Source: Varroa destructor | Taxonomy: Eukaryota; Arthropoda; Arachnida; Mesostigmata; Varroidae | Assembly (NCBI RefSeq): GCF_002443255.2 | Contig: NW_019211455.1 | Coordinates: 50,799,471 to 50,863,470, forward strand | Reading direction: 5' to 3' | DNA: 64,000 bases | Shown: in pieces, positions 1 through 10,687 of the stretch | Layout: every line of letters begins with the position of its first letter | Numbering within the stretch: position 1 is the stretch's first letter | Notes under the pieces: generated by a model | The model's input: the letters and a program-made list of their open reading frames with translations, nothing else | The model's database searches: none | Told to the model about the DNA's origin: nothing | Translations under genes and position numbers: made by a program

Positions 1-339
1 CGTCGACGACACCTACGTAAGACATATTCGCCTCGTACTGACACACCTACTCGGTACATGCACAACAATTTCGCTTCCTCCCCTTGCACAGTTGAGCCAG
101 CTTGCTATCATCATTACTGTTATTATATACCAGTCTTATTGCTACATTATCGATGTCTTAGCCTCAGCGCAGCCGAAACCTTTGGACATGATTGATGACG
201 CTGTGTGTCCATAGACCTTAATTTTTCTATCTGTATTTTTTCTTGAAATTTGTCGACCTTTTGCACTCGAACGCTGAGTCACGAACCCAGGTGTCCTTTT
301 TCCTCATCTTGGTCACCTTCCGTAACAGAGATCACCATC

Positions 340-474
340 ATGATTCGTTCTTCCGTATGTTTTTCGTTCTTGTGTATTCTTCTCTTCGGAATAAAACAAC
401 CAGCTCTCAGCAACAATCGTCATGTTATAATGTCGTCGTCATCGTCGCCATCATCGTCACCATCATTATCTTGA
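340..474 (+). CDS. possible short secreted Ser/Pro-rich peptide
   Basis: An ATG-started frame of 44 codons. Residues 1-24 have a signal-peptide shape (basic start MIRSS, then a hydrophobic run of Phe, Leu, Ile and Cys), followed by a Ser/Pro-rich tail made by TCG/TCA/CCA codons. The DNA around it is strongly pyrimidine-rich, which keeps several frames open and makes hydrophobic reading frames by chance; a longer overlapping frame (243-683) has no ATG start. No splice donor or polyadenylation signal clearly belongs to it. I do not recognise it and would treat it as unlikely to be real without transcript data. Confidence 0.1.
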   Translation: MIRSSVCFSFLCILLFGIKQPALSNNRHVIMSSSSSPSSSPSLS

Positions 475-815
475 CCACCGCCACATACACAAATCGCGTA
501 CAATTGAGGCCGTACGCCGCCACCATCGTCATCGCCTTATGCTTCCTTCGATCACCGTTTTATAGCTTCCTTTTCTACTCTGTGAGAGCGTCGTACGGCT
601 CTCATATTTCGCGTCCTGTTTTCATGTTTTTCTTTGCCATTTTATTTAGTTCTTTCTTGCTTTCTACAGTGGTCGAAGAATAATTGCTCGGCTGCCTTTT
701 GGCTTAAAGCTGACGCACAATATCCTCACGGGTCTAAGATCTTACATACTATAACACCATACTCTACCCCTCCCCCCCCCTTGTACATCAGCTTTAGCCT
801 AGTCTTCCACACACA

Positions 816-845
816 CATCATCATCATCATCATCATCATCATCAT
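816..845. repeat. (CAT)10 microsatellite
   Basis: Ten perfect CAT units. The surrounding 1-1140 stretch holds pyrimidine-rich, low-complexity DNA and no gene I can support. Confidence 0.95.
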
Positions 846-1144
846 ATATACCACTATTATCAAGCCTGATTGCGCTTGCTTAGTAGCTGGTTGGTTTGTC
901 TTGCTTCGATCCCCCTTCCGTTGGTTTGTTGTCATCAACTATATACAAGTACTCTGAACAACACGGTTCTTTCGTTTTGCGAATCGACGATCCGCCAAAG
1001 GATGGCGCTTTCTAGTCGTAATCTGCCTTGTAGCTTAATACGTGAACCACCGGATATCAGGGCTATTACTAAGCAATACATTTTCCCGCAAGGATTTCGC
1101 ACCTCGAGAGGCGTCGGAGAGCGCCGGTTTCGTTTTTTGCTTAC

Positions 1145-1216
1145 TTGTTGTTTTCGTAGAATATCATCTATTGTGAATCTGTACGATGTTTTTGTCTTAG
1201 CGAACGTATTTCCCAT
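1145..1216 (-). CDS. possible first exon with eh1-like motif
   Basis: On the minus strand an ATG at 1216 opens 24 codons that run to a GTAAGC splice donor at 1144, in phase 0. The peptide contains YRFTIDDILRK, which resembles the engrailed-homology 1 (eh1) Groucho-binding motif (F-x-I-x-x-I-L) found near the N terminus of many homeodomain and Fox repressors. The exon is short, AT-rich, and lies about 0.75 kb downstream of the last IQSEC coding exon on the same strand, where a new gene could start. No homeobox is visible because the gene would continue left of the window. A chance match is quite possible. Confidence 0.15.
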
Positions 1217-1616
1217 TATTTGGCTAGAACTGGCTGCTATCAAGCGAATCTACACCGCATGCTGGTACACAACTTCTGCATAGTCAGTGAGATTCAGTGG
1301 TCAGTGGCATATCGCATATTTAGACCATTCGGACTCTTATTTTTCGAACCTGACCCGGAAGGCGTCCATATGCTTGATTTAATTTTAGCAGAAGAAACCG
1401 AAGGCTTATCACATCCACAACTCTTATTGCTATAATACAGTTTAGATCCATGCGTTTGCTTAATTAGCATGGCAAAAATTAGCTTTATTATTGGCATCAA
1501 ACACTTTCGGGTACTTATTATCAATTAATTAATTAGTTGACCAATGAATAAATCGACCGGCCAATCCACATGCACTACATCTAGACCTTCGACCGGAGAG
1601 CTACTTCACCACTACG

Positions 1617-1899
1617 ACATCAACAGAAGACCGATTTACATAAAAGCGACAAAAATATTAAGTCATAACACCCCAGTATGAACTCTTCCTGTCCATTAGT
1701 TGGTCTCTTGAAAGAAAGATTAACGACTCCACTCATCAACATCTGTGCGTACTGTGGATCTACCGTATACGGATATGAGCATGGACCGCGGGTGGACGTA
1801 GACCTGGAATATTTATCCACCCATCCAATATCATCGGCATTGTCCCGCCCTCCCACCTTATCGGCGAGTAGTCCCCCTGCCGGTCGGCCTTGTCCTCAC
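1617..1899 (-). CDS. protein-like minus-strand island, possible alternative 3' exon
   Basis: A minus-strand frame runs open for nearly 100 codons to TGA at 1617, with many codons starting in G and a balanced residue mix (for example VGGRDNADDIGWVDKYS). An acceptor at 1900-1901 is preceded by a perfect TACTAAC branch-point sequence (1914-1920). That acceptor, however, leads into a different frame, open for about 46 codons and also protein-like, because the longer frame has a TGA just inside it. So either this is an alternative last exon of IQSEC, the start of a separate gene, or conserved 3' untranslated sequence. I recognise no domain. Confidence 0.2.
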
Positions 1900-1967
1900 C
1901 TATTATTGCCTTCGTTAGTACTCGTTACAAGATGCCAACGATATCTTGTTTCACGAGTGTCACTGTA

Positions 1968-1973
1968 TTTATT
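1968..1973 (-). terminator. candidate IQSEC polyadenylation signal AATAAA
   Basis: AATAAA on the minus strand, 34 bases after the IQSEC stop codon. It would give a very short 3' untranslated region. Another AATAAA on this strand lies near 1485-1490, so a longer 3' end is possible. Confidence 0.4.
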
Positions 1974-2007
1974 TAATGTGTTCATAAAGTTAATCCATGC
2001 GCTCGCT

Positions 2008-3408
2008 CTATACATCGGTTGTGTCCGCTTGGCGTAGGCTTCCGGCCTTGGCAATCGGGGGCGGCTGGGACACGGAACCTGGCCCATGTCTCAACATTCC
2101 CGTGTACGCCTGGGCCTTGCCGAGCGGCGGTTGCTGTTGCTGAAGTATCTGCTCTTCGGGGATGCTGTGTGGATGGTTGTGTTGCTGAAGATGATGGTGA
2201 GTGTGCTGGTGCTGGACAACATGTTGGACATGTTGAATATGCTGAGGGTGGTTGATGCCTCCGGTTGCAACGCCGGCAACCCCAGAAGCATTGGCAGCTG
2301 CGGCGGCTGATGCCGCGGCAGACGCGGGCACGGTCTGCGGGGACGAGTCCCTGCTGGCCGTACTGGCAGCGGATGACTGGAACGAAACCGACATGCCGCT
2401 GTCGAGCGAGCCCGCACTGCCACGCCGCACCGGCTTGGCTAGCGGAGGCTCGGCGAGGTCAAGCAGTGAGTTGGACAGAGCGGAGCCCTTGCCCTTCAGA
2501 CCACCAGCTCCTCCATGAGCCCCATTGCTGCTGCTACTGCTCCCTTTATCCGCCTTGTCTGACGCGGGTGAGCCGTTCGGCAGCTGAAGATTAGGCACGT
2601 CCTCGTCGGTAGCTACTCCGCTGTCGCGATTCTCCGCCTGATTGGCCCATGACGCCGACTGCTTCTCGAGCTCAGCTTCAATACGAAGCGCCTCCATTTC
2701 GTCCATCTCCAGGACCGACTCGCGTAGGTCATCGCAGAACTTCTCTCGATCGTGCTCGTTTCGTGCGTTTAGGGTGATCACAATCTTACCGTCGACCCGC
2801 TGTGACAGCGATATTCCAAATGGATAGTGTGGCGTGGAAAAGAGCGTCACATTAAGTCCAACCAGCGGTATCGATTGGCGGAAGCTGTACGTTATCGCTC
2901 CTTTCTTCTTGCTGGCAATTTTGCTAACGAGCAATAGATCATTGAATAAGAACACCTCACGCTGGTGTTGGCCGGCTTTGTCCTTCTTTTGTATATCATA
3001 GACCTCGTACAATCGGCAGTAACATACAAGTCGTCGATGGGGTAGCACAAGGTTCGGTTTTTTGGCGCCAACTATCGTCTCGTGCACTTTAGCTACCTGA
3101 GTTACATGGTCGCTACCTGGTCGGAATGCCTCCTTCTTAATTCGGTCATATATACCGGCCAGCGTAGCTCGGTCGACATTTTCAAAGCCTTCGACGCCTC
3201 GAAGATTCTTGATGTAGTCGTCGACCTTCATTCGACGATGCTCCGCTAGCGAGGGATTATGCAGGTCGACGTTGAGCATAACAATGGAAAACGCAACGAC
3301 CAAAACGTTGTCGGCGTTCTTGAAGAACTGTGCCACAAGGTCAGGATTACAATCAGCATAGTGCAGTGAGAACATCTGGATCACGTGGTCTACCTTTTGC
3401 GCTTCGCC
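2008..3408 (-). CDS. IQSEC: IQSEC last coding exon: Sec7 C-terminal part, PH domain, tail
   Basis: Encodes residues 620-1085 of the assembled protein. It opens with GEAQKVDHVIQMF, Sec7 motif 1, whose Glu621 is the catalytic glutamic finger that expels GDP from Arf. Motif 2 follows (FSIVMLNVDLHNPS, about 659-672, with the conserved Asn665). A PH domain spans roughly 733-860, including LPHRRLVCYCRLYEV and QREVFLFNDLLLVSK, both hallmarks of the IQSEC/BRAG family. The tail is Ser, Ala, His and Gln rich and ends TTDV, a class I PDZ ligand. The acceptor is CACAG|GGC (AG at 3410-3409), phase 0, so the catalytic motif is rebuilt across the junction as MP|GEAQK. The stop is TAG at 2008-2010. Family identity is certain; exact 3' end is not, because an alternative exon may lie at 1899. 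Confidence 0.95.
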   Translation of the reverse strand, partial: GEAQKVDHVIQMFSLHYADCNPDLVAQFFKNADNVLVVAFSIVMLNVDLHNPSLAEHRRMKVDDYIKNLRGVEGFENVDRATLAGIYDRIKKEAFRPGSDHVTQVAKVHETIVGAKKPNLVLPHRRLVCYCRLYEVYDIQKKDKAGQHQREVFLFNDLLLVSKIASKKKGAITYSFRQSIPLVGLNVTLFSTPHYPFGISLSQRVDGKIVITLNARNEHDREKFCDDLRESVLEMDEMEALRIEAELEKQSASWANQAENRDSGVATDEDVPNLQLPNGSPASDKADKGSSSSSNGAHGGAGGLKGKGSALSNSLLDLAEPPLAKPVRRGSAGSLDSGMSVSFQSSAASTASRDSSPQTVPASAAASAAAAANASGVAGVATGGINHPQHIQHVQHVVQHQHTHHHLQQHNHPHSIPEEQILQQQQPPLGKAQAYTGMLRHGPGSVSQPPPIAKAGSLRQADTTDV

Positions 3409-3832
3409 CTGTGACCAACACAAGAAGACATCTATTTAGCGTCTGTAAACGTTAAATATATTTCCTAATAGATCGCTTGAAAAAAACGTTTGCAGCTAAC
3501 AGGATGTCACTGATTCGATTAATAGGACAACAGACGAATTGTTTTGAGATGTATATGTACATGAACGTTTACGCGCGTATGCGTGTATCCTCGCTTGTTC
3601 GAACAGCCCTGGTAAAGAAAGTATGTTCATTTAATCAGATCCAATTAAACCTCTTATTGTGCCTTCTCAGGGGCACTTCGACCGATCATAGTAAACCCAA
3701 GCAGGTCAGTGAGCAAAGCATATAATACAATCGACTTGTATTAAATGTCTTCTATGCTTTATTACTATTCTTAATAAGGATAATAGCAGTGTGAGAGAGG
3801 ATAATCTTTCCTAAAAAAGCCTGACATCTTAC
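3409..3832 (-). other. IQSEC intron 5 (424 bp)
   Basis: GTAAGA donor at 3832 and CACAG acceptor ending at 3409, phase 0. AT-rich, with stops in all minus-strand frames. I see nothing else in it. Confidence 0.9.
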
Positions 3833-4519
3833 CGGCATTTGGAAGTACGACTGGAACTTCCGGAGGGCGACGTCGACCTGCATGCCGGATAGATCCATTT
3901 CGCGTACTGAACATTCGAGTACCTGCACTGCGAATGGGTTTTGCCGATCGCCAAGGTACTCGCCGATCTTATTCTTACTGAGTCCCTTGCGTGTCATAAG
4001 GAAGCGAGCCACTGCTTGCGGTGTTCCTTCTAGGAAATTCTTCTCTATTAGATAGCGAATGCCCCGTTCGGGCTTCTTATTGAACAGGTTGAGTCCGACA
4101 CGGTAGTGTCGCTTGCGTTCGATTTCCTTTTGCTTGAAGTCGGCGGGATTAAAGCTGGGCGTTTCAGCCGGCGACGCGAGAGCTCCGAGGTTGTGGCAGG
4201 GGCCGCTGTTGCTTTGCGACGGATACATAAGTAAAGCGTCGGCTGCAGCATGCGAATTGCCAGCAGCGTATCCCGGCGTGTCGCACGTGTCCTCCGATAT
4301 ATTCGATAGCCGCTTGTCGGCCGTGTCGTGCTCCTCGCCAGATGCGCCCCAGAGGGGCGAATGGGAGTGGTGCGACTGCAGGTCAGAGGAGGAACCGTGC
4401 GAACTGACTGAGGTCTCGAGTACAAGCGATGTTTCCGAGCCCGTCGACTCACAGTGGGAGCCCCGCAGACCGGACATCGGCGAGAGGTTTCTCTGCATCG
4501 AACACGTTCTCTTGGGGAC
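3833..4519 (-). CDS. IQSEC: IQSEC exon: Ser/His-rich linker and Sec7 N-terminal part
   Basis: Encodes residues 391-619. The first 130 residues are a Ser/Thr/His-rich linker (SSHGSSSDLQSHHSHSP). The Sec7 domain begins near residue 522 with KRHYRVGLNLFNKKPERGI, nearly identical to vertebrate IQSEC proteins, and runs through VARFLMTRKGLSKNKIGEYL to ALRKFQSYFQMP at the donor. The exon is 687 nt, exactly 229 codons, phase 0 at both ends. The acceptor is CTAACTAACAG|GTC (AG at 4521-4520) with a pyrimidine tract and branch-like CTAAC; the donor is CCG|GTAAGA. It must be joined to 2008-3408 to give a complete exchange-factor fold. Inference: the linker is a likely target of phosphorylation. Confidence 0.95.
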
Positions 4520-6435
4520 CTGTTAGTTAGGGAGAGACGAAGAATAAGAAGCGATTACTCTCAACTTGATTTCAGGCGCAAGTTGTTATTAACATCGTTT
4601 TCCTACGACCATTCTATGATCATTCCACAGAACATGTGCTTGGCACACAGTCTCATCCTCCAGTGAACGGACAACTTCCAGCATTCGCAGTGATCTAACG
4701 CGCATAAATTAAGCAATTGTGGAAATTTAGAAAAGTATCGTATACTTATAGTCGAGAACTGTTGCTACCGATGCCTCGACTTTAATATTAGCACTAATAA
4801 CGCCTAATACGTCGACACCGTGACGCTAGATGCGATTTGACACAAAAGGACATATTGCTATGTGCGGCAAAATAGGTGCAATTATGATACTATTCCAAGC
4901 TATTTAAAACGACTTGCTACAAACATTAGAAGCGTAAACTGTCTTGCCGTGCCTCCGCCCCACTCTGATTTAATCTGCTCTGCCCTTTCAGGCCATTGCG
5001 AGCCGAGGGGAAAAGAGAGAAGGGCTTAGTAACGAGATTATGTCATGGCCGGCTACAATTAGAAATGTTCGTTGTTAAAATAGCTAGTTGCTCCTGATAA
5101 CGGCGAAACGATCGAGTAGTCATCTCGGTTTAACCATTCGAGCATCTTTGTGCTAGCCATTTCGGTCGTACGGCTTCACCGGTCAGTAAATAGCGATACG
5201 ATACCATTGGTGACAAGCACCCAACCACGATGCTCGGGCATACATGCACAAAGGCGTACATACCGGACAAAAAGCAGCGAATACGACATCTACGTTGTTT
5301 CGAAACTGTCTCTGGTTAACTGCAGTGCCGTTATGTTAACGGTCGACCGCTGATCCCGCTTGTTCTTGCTTCCTCTTAGGTTCTTTCTTATGCAAAGAAG
5401 TGAACGGTGACCGCCAGCAAACTAAGCTAGGTTCACTGAAGCACAGTTAAATGTGAACAAACGTTGTATTAGTATGACGAGTACGACTACGAACTGGTCG
5501 CTGGTGTGCACTTACGGACCGTGACTCAGTCAAGTGTAGCCAGGCAAAGCTATCGGCAGCTAACCGCCAACCATCCATGGTGGCCCATAGCAAGCGCTAC
5601 TTGTTATATGGGCCGCTTAACATTGACATTTGAATAGGGCGAGATGACCGAGAAAGCAGAAGAACAGGCGGTAAGCTGTCGGCAACATGGTGACTAATAT
5701 CTATCTTTCTGTATGTGCGAGTGTTAAACGTATTAGGTCGTTCTGTTCCGCTTTCTCTTCAGCTTGGCCGGAGAAGGTACGGTCGATAGCTCACCGGAAA
5801 TGGCGTTATACCACCATAAGGCAGAACAGAAGTGAACTAACAGGGGAAAAAATGAAATCGTCTCAGCGCCACTGGTGCCGTTTTATGGACAAACCCAAAC
5901 GCCGAACGGCGAAGAAAATCAAATCCCAAAAAGGATATTCGATTGTTTTTCTTTCTCTCGTAACCACATGCCGGCTACGGTTACCGTGGGACCGAATGGG
6001 ACGCAGGCGTACAACCCGTTTCTATTTCGAGGAAAAACAGATCGTAATGGGTATGGTAACGAGGACTATGCTTCTACATTTACTTTTCTCTTGTTTTTGG
6101 ATAGGAAATATTTTTTAAGTGCGCAAGAGCTTTCGATAATTCCCGCAACATGAATCAACGAGCATCGGCAGATTCTCGTTAAAAAAAATACGTGTCAACG
6201 TGGAAAATAATCTGACCCACGACGAAACGATGCTTATCAAACGCTCGTTATTATTATGAAGGTTTTTCCGAAAAAGTACTACAGTCCTAAATACAGGAAT
6301 CAATCGGGCTGAGTGCGAAGAACTATATCGGCTGTAGGCTGACATTCAAACATGCTATGCAAATGACATTGTGAGTCCATATTAAATAAATATATGTGTA
6401 TAGCAACCAGCTAAGAATAAAACTACCATACAGAC
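4520..6435 (-). other. IQSEC intron 4
   Basis: About 1.9 kb between the exons at 6436 and 4519. It contains the candidate alternative first exon 5516-5578. The rest is AT-rich with no open frame that I trust. Confidence 0.6.
5516..5578 (-). CDS. IQSEC: candidate alternative first exon of IQSEC (short isoform)
   Basis: On the minus strand, GCCACCATGG at 5578 is a perfect Kozak context. It opens 21 codons (MDGWRLAADSFAWLHLTESR and a final Ser) that end at a strong GTAAGTG donor (5515-5510) in phase 0. The next exon, 3833-4519, also enters in phase 0, so the join is in frame. The product would keep Sec7, PH and the PDZ ligand but lack the IQ motif and so lose direct calmodulin control. A 23-codon upstream ORF (5617-5688) starting from CACCATG lies just before it, and a TATA-like CATATAAC is near 5605. 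Alternatively, the frame also stays open upstream to an AG, so it could be an internal 81-nt exon. Transcript evidence is needed to choose. Confidence 0.4.
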
Positions 6436-6555
6436 CTGAGGCGGCATCTTCCTTCGGTGCAGCGACCCAACGCTGTGCGATGCGAAGCCATGGTGCCTCT
6501 CGAGCCCTCCCTGTCCCGTCAGGGCGGAGGGAGTCATCGTCTCCTCAAGAGATCC
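6436..6555 (-). CDS. IQSEC: IQSEC exon between IQ motif and Sec7
   Basis: Exon of 120 nt, 40 codons (residues 351-390), phase 0 on both sides, so it can be included or skipped without breaking the frame. It is much richer in G and C than the intron around it and encodes a Ser/Gly/His/Arg-rich linker ending SLHRRKMPPQ. The acceptor is GTTACAG|GGA (AG at 6557-6556). The donor could be CAG|GTCTGT (used here) or ATG|GTAGTT nine bases later, giving three more residues; both are phase 0. With the first choice the junction reads MPPQ|VPKRT, which looks natural. No domain; it connects the IQ region to Sec7. Evidence is splice signals, phase and composition, not homology I can name. Confidence 0.55.
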
Positions 6556-9500
6556 CTGTAACACCAGTATCGACGAAAAGCCATGGTAAAATTCATGTAC
6601 GTTATGAGAATGCAAATTCCGTATTCGTTTCGGGTTTAGACAAACGAAAAACGGTTTGTTTGCTTAGGATTAACTAATCTTAGATCAGTTGTGTAAACAT
6701 GCATAGAAAATTCAGATAAAAAGCTGTCTAGCCTTGATTCCACAGAGTGTAAAGGTCATCATTCAATAAAGCTGTGAAGTAACTGAATTTGGCTTAAGCT
6801 ATCGAAAGTCGTCGTTTCCCAACAGCAATGAATACTTGAAGGTGCTTGAAGGTTGCTTTGAACCTTGTCATCCGCTAAGTGATGGAAGCGATTTTAAGAA
6901 AGACGAACGCACACACATAGACGTAACTGAGGCAGGCCCGTAAGCGACAAGCGACCAGTAATGGTAGCGTGACTTCAACGAAAACCGATCACGCCGCATA
7001 AAGGGCCATTTAAATTACAGGCGACAAAAAGGCTAAGTGTCCGCGAATTACCAACGACGCAACCCCTCTCTGAACATAATTGCGGCGTAATTTGCGCAAC
7101 AATAACATTATTTAAACAGCAATCGTACTGAACCGTCTAATAAGCTACGCAAAGCAATTAATTAATAAGCAATTAAAGCGATTAATTACATAAATCGATC
7201 TTGATATATTATAGTTGCATATAGAAAGAATAAACAAACAGAACGTAAACTGGTCAACCGAAAATTTCCTAGTTGTTCGAAATAATACTACAAACAATGC
7301 TTTACAACGAAATTGCAGGTTTCACTTTTAATAAGTATTGCCTCTTTCCTTATTCAATAGTGCGCTTTATAGATCGTCCAATCTTTCCTCCAGAATGGTG
7401 GATTCATGGTTTATCTGTAGCAGCAAAGGAATGAATCGGCACCACCATGGATAGTCAGCATAACCGGTATTCATCATCATAACCTCAAAGGTAAGACCAG
7501 TACTACAGCAGACCGCACTAGAGATAAACCGGGTTGCTATATGTTCATCGTGATATATTTTTACCTGGTTATAATTTATATCACTAGTTGTTTGCGGATC
7601 ATTGATTGGTTGAGTTGGTTTAAGGGCTCGAGGTCGATATATCGCTATTTCATACCAAGGGACGAATGGATGCATGCACATATCAAGCTTTCCGGTCAGT
7701 CCGTCATTGTTAGGACAGCAAATTGATTTGTGCAGTCTAGCAGATACTAGATACAGCGCAGCGTTCGAGTTTATCGCTGATAGACTGTTCTGTCGCTACG
7801 TGATACACACATGATGGGAACAATAGCTGACGAGGTCTAACGAGGTCGGATCTGTTGCTGGCTGTATTCGTTTGCTAACTAAATAGAAAAAAAGCTTACG
7901 TATGCTCGTTATTGCTACTAAACAAAAGCGACGAAACAACGAAACGATGCGGTGTTGGTGGTATGTCTGGATGACACGGTCAAAAAAACGGACAAGCATT
8001 AAGAAGCTAAAAAATAAAGATACGCGATAGTTACCTTCATATATAGATCCTAACAGTTGTTCAGCAAGGATGCAACCATTGGGCGTTAAATCTATCTATA
8101 CGTTTCTGCCCACCAGCCAATAGCTTTAATATGGGATCGACGTTGCCGCTCTGACTATTGAATATAAAAATTCACAGTAATTTCGTATACTTACTTGCGA
8201 ATGATTGTTTTTTTTTTACATAAACTGATACTAGTTCAAAGACTGTCACAGCTAATACCCAACAAAATTACGTCATATCAAATTAAAGATATTCTCTCAA
8301 TGGCACTTATTACACAACAGAATTTAAACAAACGACAGAGCATTTTGATACTGATGAGACACAGTAATTAACATTGCAGTACAAACATGGCCTACTGTTC
8401 CTCTTAGGACAAGCAAACACACCCACCCACTCACTGTTAATTGCCTTAGCGAAGGCTGACTCTCGCGTTGTCATCAAAGGTCGCGGTGGCGTCACATGAC
8501 GTCCCGCTACCAACACTCGTATATCTCGTACTGTTTTGCCCGCGATTCGCCTTTTCGCCGGCTGTCTCAAGCGAGGCACACACAAGCAACAGCATTATAC
8601 GGTCATCGACGTAAAAGCAATCAGCCAGCGACCATACTCTTAAGTATTGGCACCAGAGCGGCGTCAAGCCACCTAATTAGAATCACCAAAAAAATTCCAT
8701 CTTTAAGTTTCTCTTTATAACGACCAGTACTATCTATCTGTAGTAAATGAATAAGGTGTCGTTATATTTCCGACGTATACCTGCTCACCCGTCGTATGTT
8801 CGAATGAACAAACTATCAATCCTCTTAGAAAGGAGTCGAAATATTCACAGCAATAACACACATCCTCGTAAGCCTGTAGATTCATGGTGACTGTGGTGAT
8901 CATTGTCTCTGTGCTATCGATCTGCTTGTTATCGTCAATGGGCCAAATAGTATTGGACAGCTGCTGTTGATACGACTGTTATGGCCACCAATCGTGGCCG
9001 TCGACATGGAGTTCGTTGAGAGAAGCCCGTTTCTCCGCCAGAAGGACAGAGTCTCGCGCCGAAACGTGCCCTTGCTGTCTTCAACTTCAGTGGCAATTCT
9101 GATAAAAGCTAATCTGACAACAACAGCCAAGAACGCTTGTTGATTTTTGAATGTCAGACACTACAAATTTAAAGCGCTAGCCAAAGGAGTCGCGTGGCAA
9201 CTCTAGCAATTAACCAGCAAATAGATAACCTAACTTAACGCTACGGTCCGAATAAAGAACGAACAGGCCATTTCGCCAAAGAGTAGGTTCTTCCTCTTTT
9301 GCGGAAACTTTAGATGGCGGCACCTTTGTCTTTAGGAAAGCTCTAACTTGCAGACACAGCGCAGTCCAAACAAAAACCAGGGCGCTACTACTCATTTAAG
9401 CACGGTTAGAAGTTTCGAAAAAGGCCAAATTATCGCCTGCACGTGACCATGGCAACCAGTGTCTCGTCTGAACGCATTCACAGACACACGTGTATACATA

Positions 9501-10651
9501 GATAATAGCAACAGGGAGTGCACAAGAAACATGCCGTAACTGGTTGTGACTCTCTGCTCGGCTGGTCGGAGCGCCCCCGGGAGTGTTGGCGAGTGCCTGA
9601 CGCGCGACATACGCGCAGATGTTCCCCGAGACCGTTCGCTCGTGGCTCATTTGCCGATCTAAACAACGAAGAATAACAAATAGAATGACGATGCACGACT
9701 CTAGAGAAATCGTATTTGAACCTCGCAGAACAAGAGGGACATATCTCTATAGCCGCCTCGCTTACCAAATAATACGGAGCTTCGTTTGAGAAATAGATAG
9801 ATAGATCTCTCAAATTACGATTGTGGCATTTTAGGTTGGCTAGCAGTGGGATAAATCGAGCTAGTGCCGTAACGTTTGTCACTTACATGAAAAATTAAGC
9901 AAATAAGCCGCATATATACTTATTAGAGAAATGTTACATATTTCTCTGAAATCTAAGTCCTTGCACGTATTTCGATGCAACATATCACAGCAGGCCGGTC
10001 CAAAATTTCCTCTAAAACGATAGCAGTGGTTCGCTTAGAGGATTCAATTTACACCTTTTAGTATTCCCTTTGAAATGATGTCCCAGACGAAGCTTGCGAA
10101 AACTCGGCAACCATCAGCGTATCGCCAACAGCACGAGCGAACAAACTCTCCCCCGTTAGGAGCATAGTTCAAGTTAATCTTGCGTAGCTGCTTAAACGCG
10201 ACCCATGCGCCCCAGACATATGGCCTCTACGCGATCCCTGCTGTGCGAGGTGGAAACACGTTTTATTCGTTTCGAAATACATAACTGGAAAAATTCCCAT
10301 TTTCAATCTCTGGCTAGTTCTAGTTCGAGTTTGAGCTTATCGGGTCATCGTAACGTTTATTTTACTAAATAAAGTAGAAGACGAGCTAAACTAGCAGAAG
10401 CAGTTTCACTTTTTATTATCGGTGCCACTTCGTAACTCTTATCAAACGCATGAATCAAAGCCAATCAGTGAAGCAGACAGGATTTGGGAAAGCCTTTGGT
10501 TAAAGCCAACGTCAACGGCTCGCGCTGGTGGTGATAAACAAAAAAAGAAGTCAACATACAGCTGAACTTCTTCAAGACCTCGGTAGCGATAGCAGTGGTT
10601 GACGCTGCAATAATGTCACAACAGCTCGACAGGGCCCCAAGAATGACTCAC

Positions 10652-10687
10652 CTCTGATCTCGTCCAACGTAAGGAGACGTCTAACAT
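10652..10687 (-). CDS. possible alternative first exon of IQSEC
   Basis: An ATG at 10687 (context AACCATGT) opens 12 codons (MLDVSLRWTRSE) that end at AGAG|GTGAGT, a near-perfect donor, in phase 0. This would join the phase 0 exon at 6555. The frame is also open upstream for about 35 codons, so an internal exon is possible, but the upstream AG lacks a pyrimidine tract. A second frame with exit phase 1 is equally open. The strong donor is the main evidence. Confidence 0.15.

Noticed and set aside
243..683. 146-codon plus-strand frame
   Set aside because: Starts at TTG, lies in pyrimidine-rich low-complexity DNA, and has a hydrophobic composition explained by T-rich codons.
870..1283. 137-codon plus-strand frame
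   Set aside because: No ATG at its start, no splice context, Cys/Arg/Leu-rich composition typical of non-coding frames.
2019..2594. Several plus- and minus-strand frames over the IQSEC tail
   Set aside because: Shadows of the GC-rich His/Ser/Ala-coding strand of the IQSEC last exon.
8446..8667. Protein-like minus-strand frame with a nearby GTGAGT donor
   Set aside because: The donor is not in phase with this frame or with IQSEC, and there is no convincing acceptor.
9540..9660. GC-rich minus-strand patch behind a strong acceptor (9661-9662)
   Set aside because: The phase 0 frame required by IQSEC hits a stop in its fourth codon and no strong in-phase donor exists; perhaps an untranslated exon.
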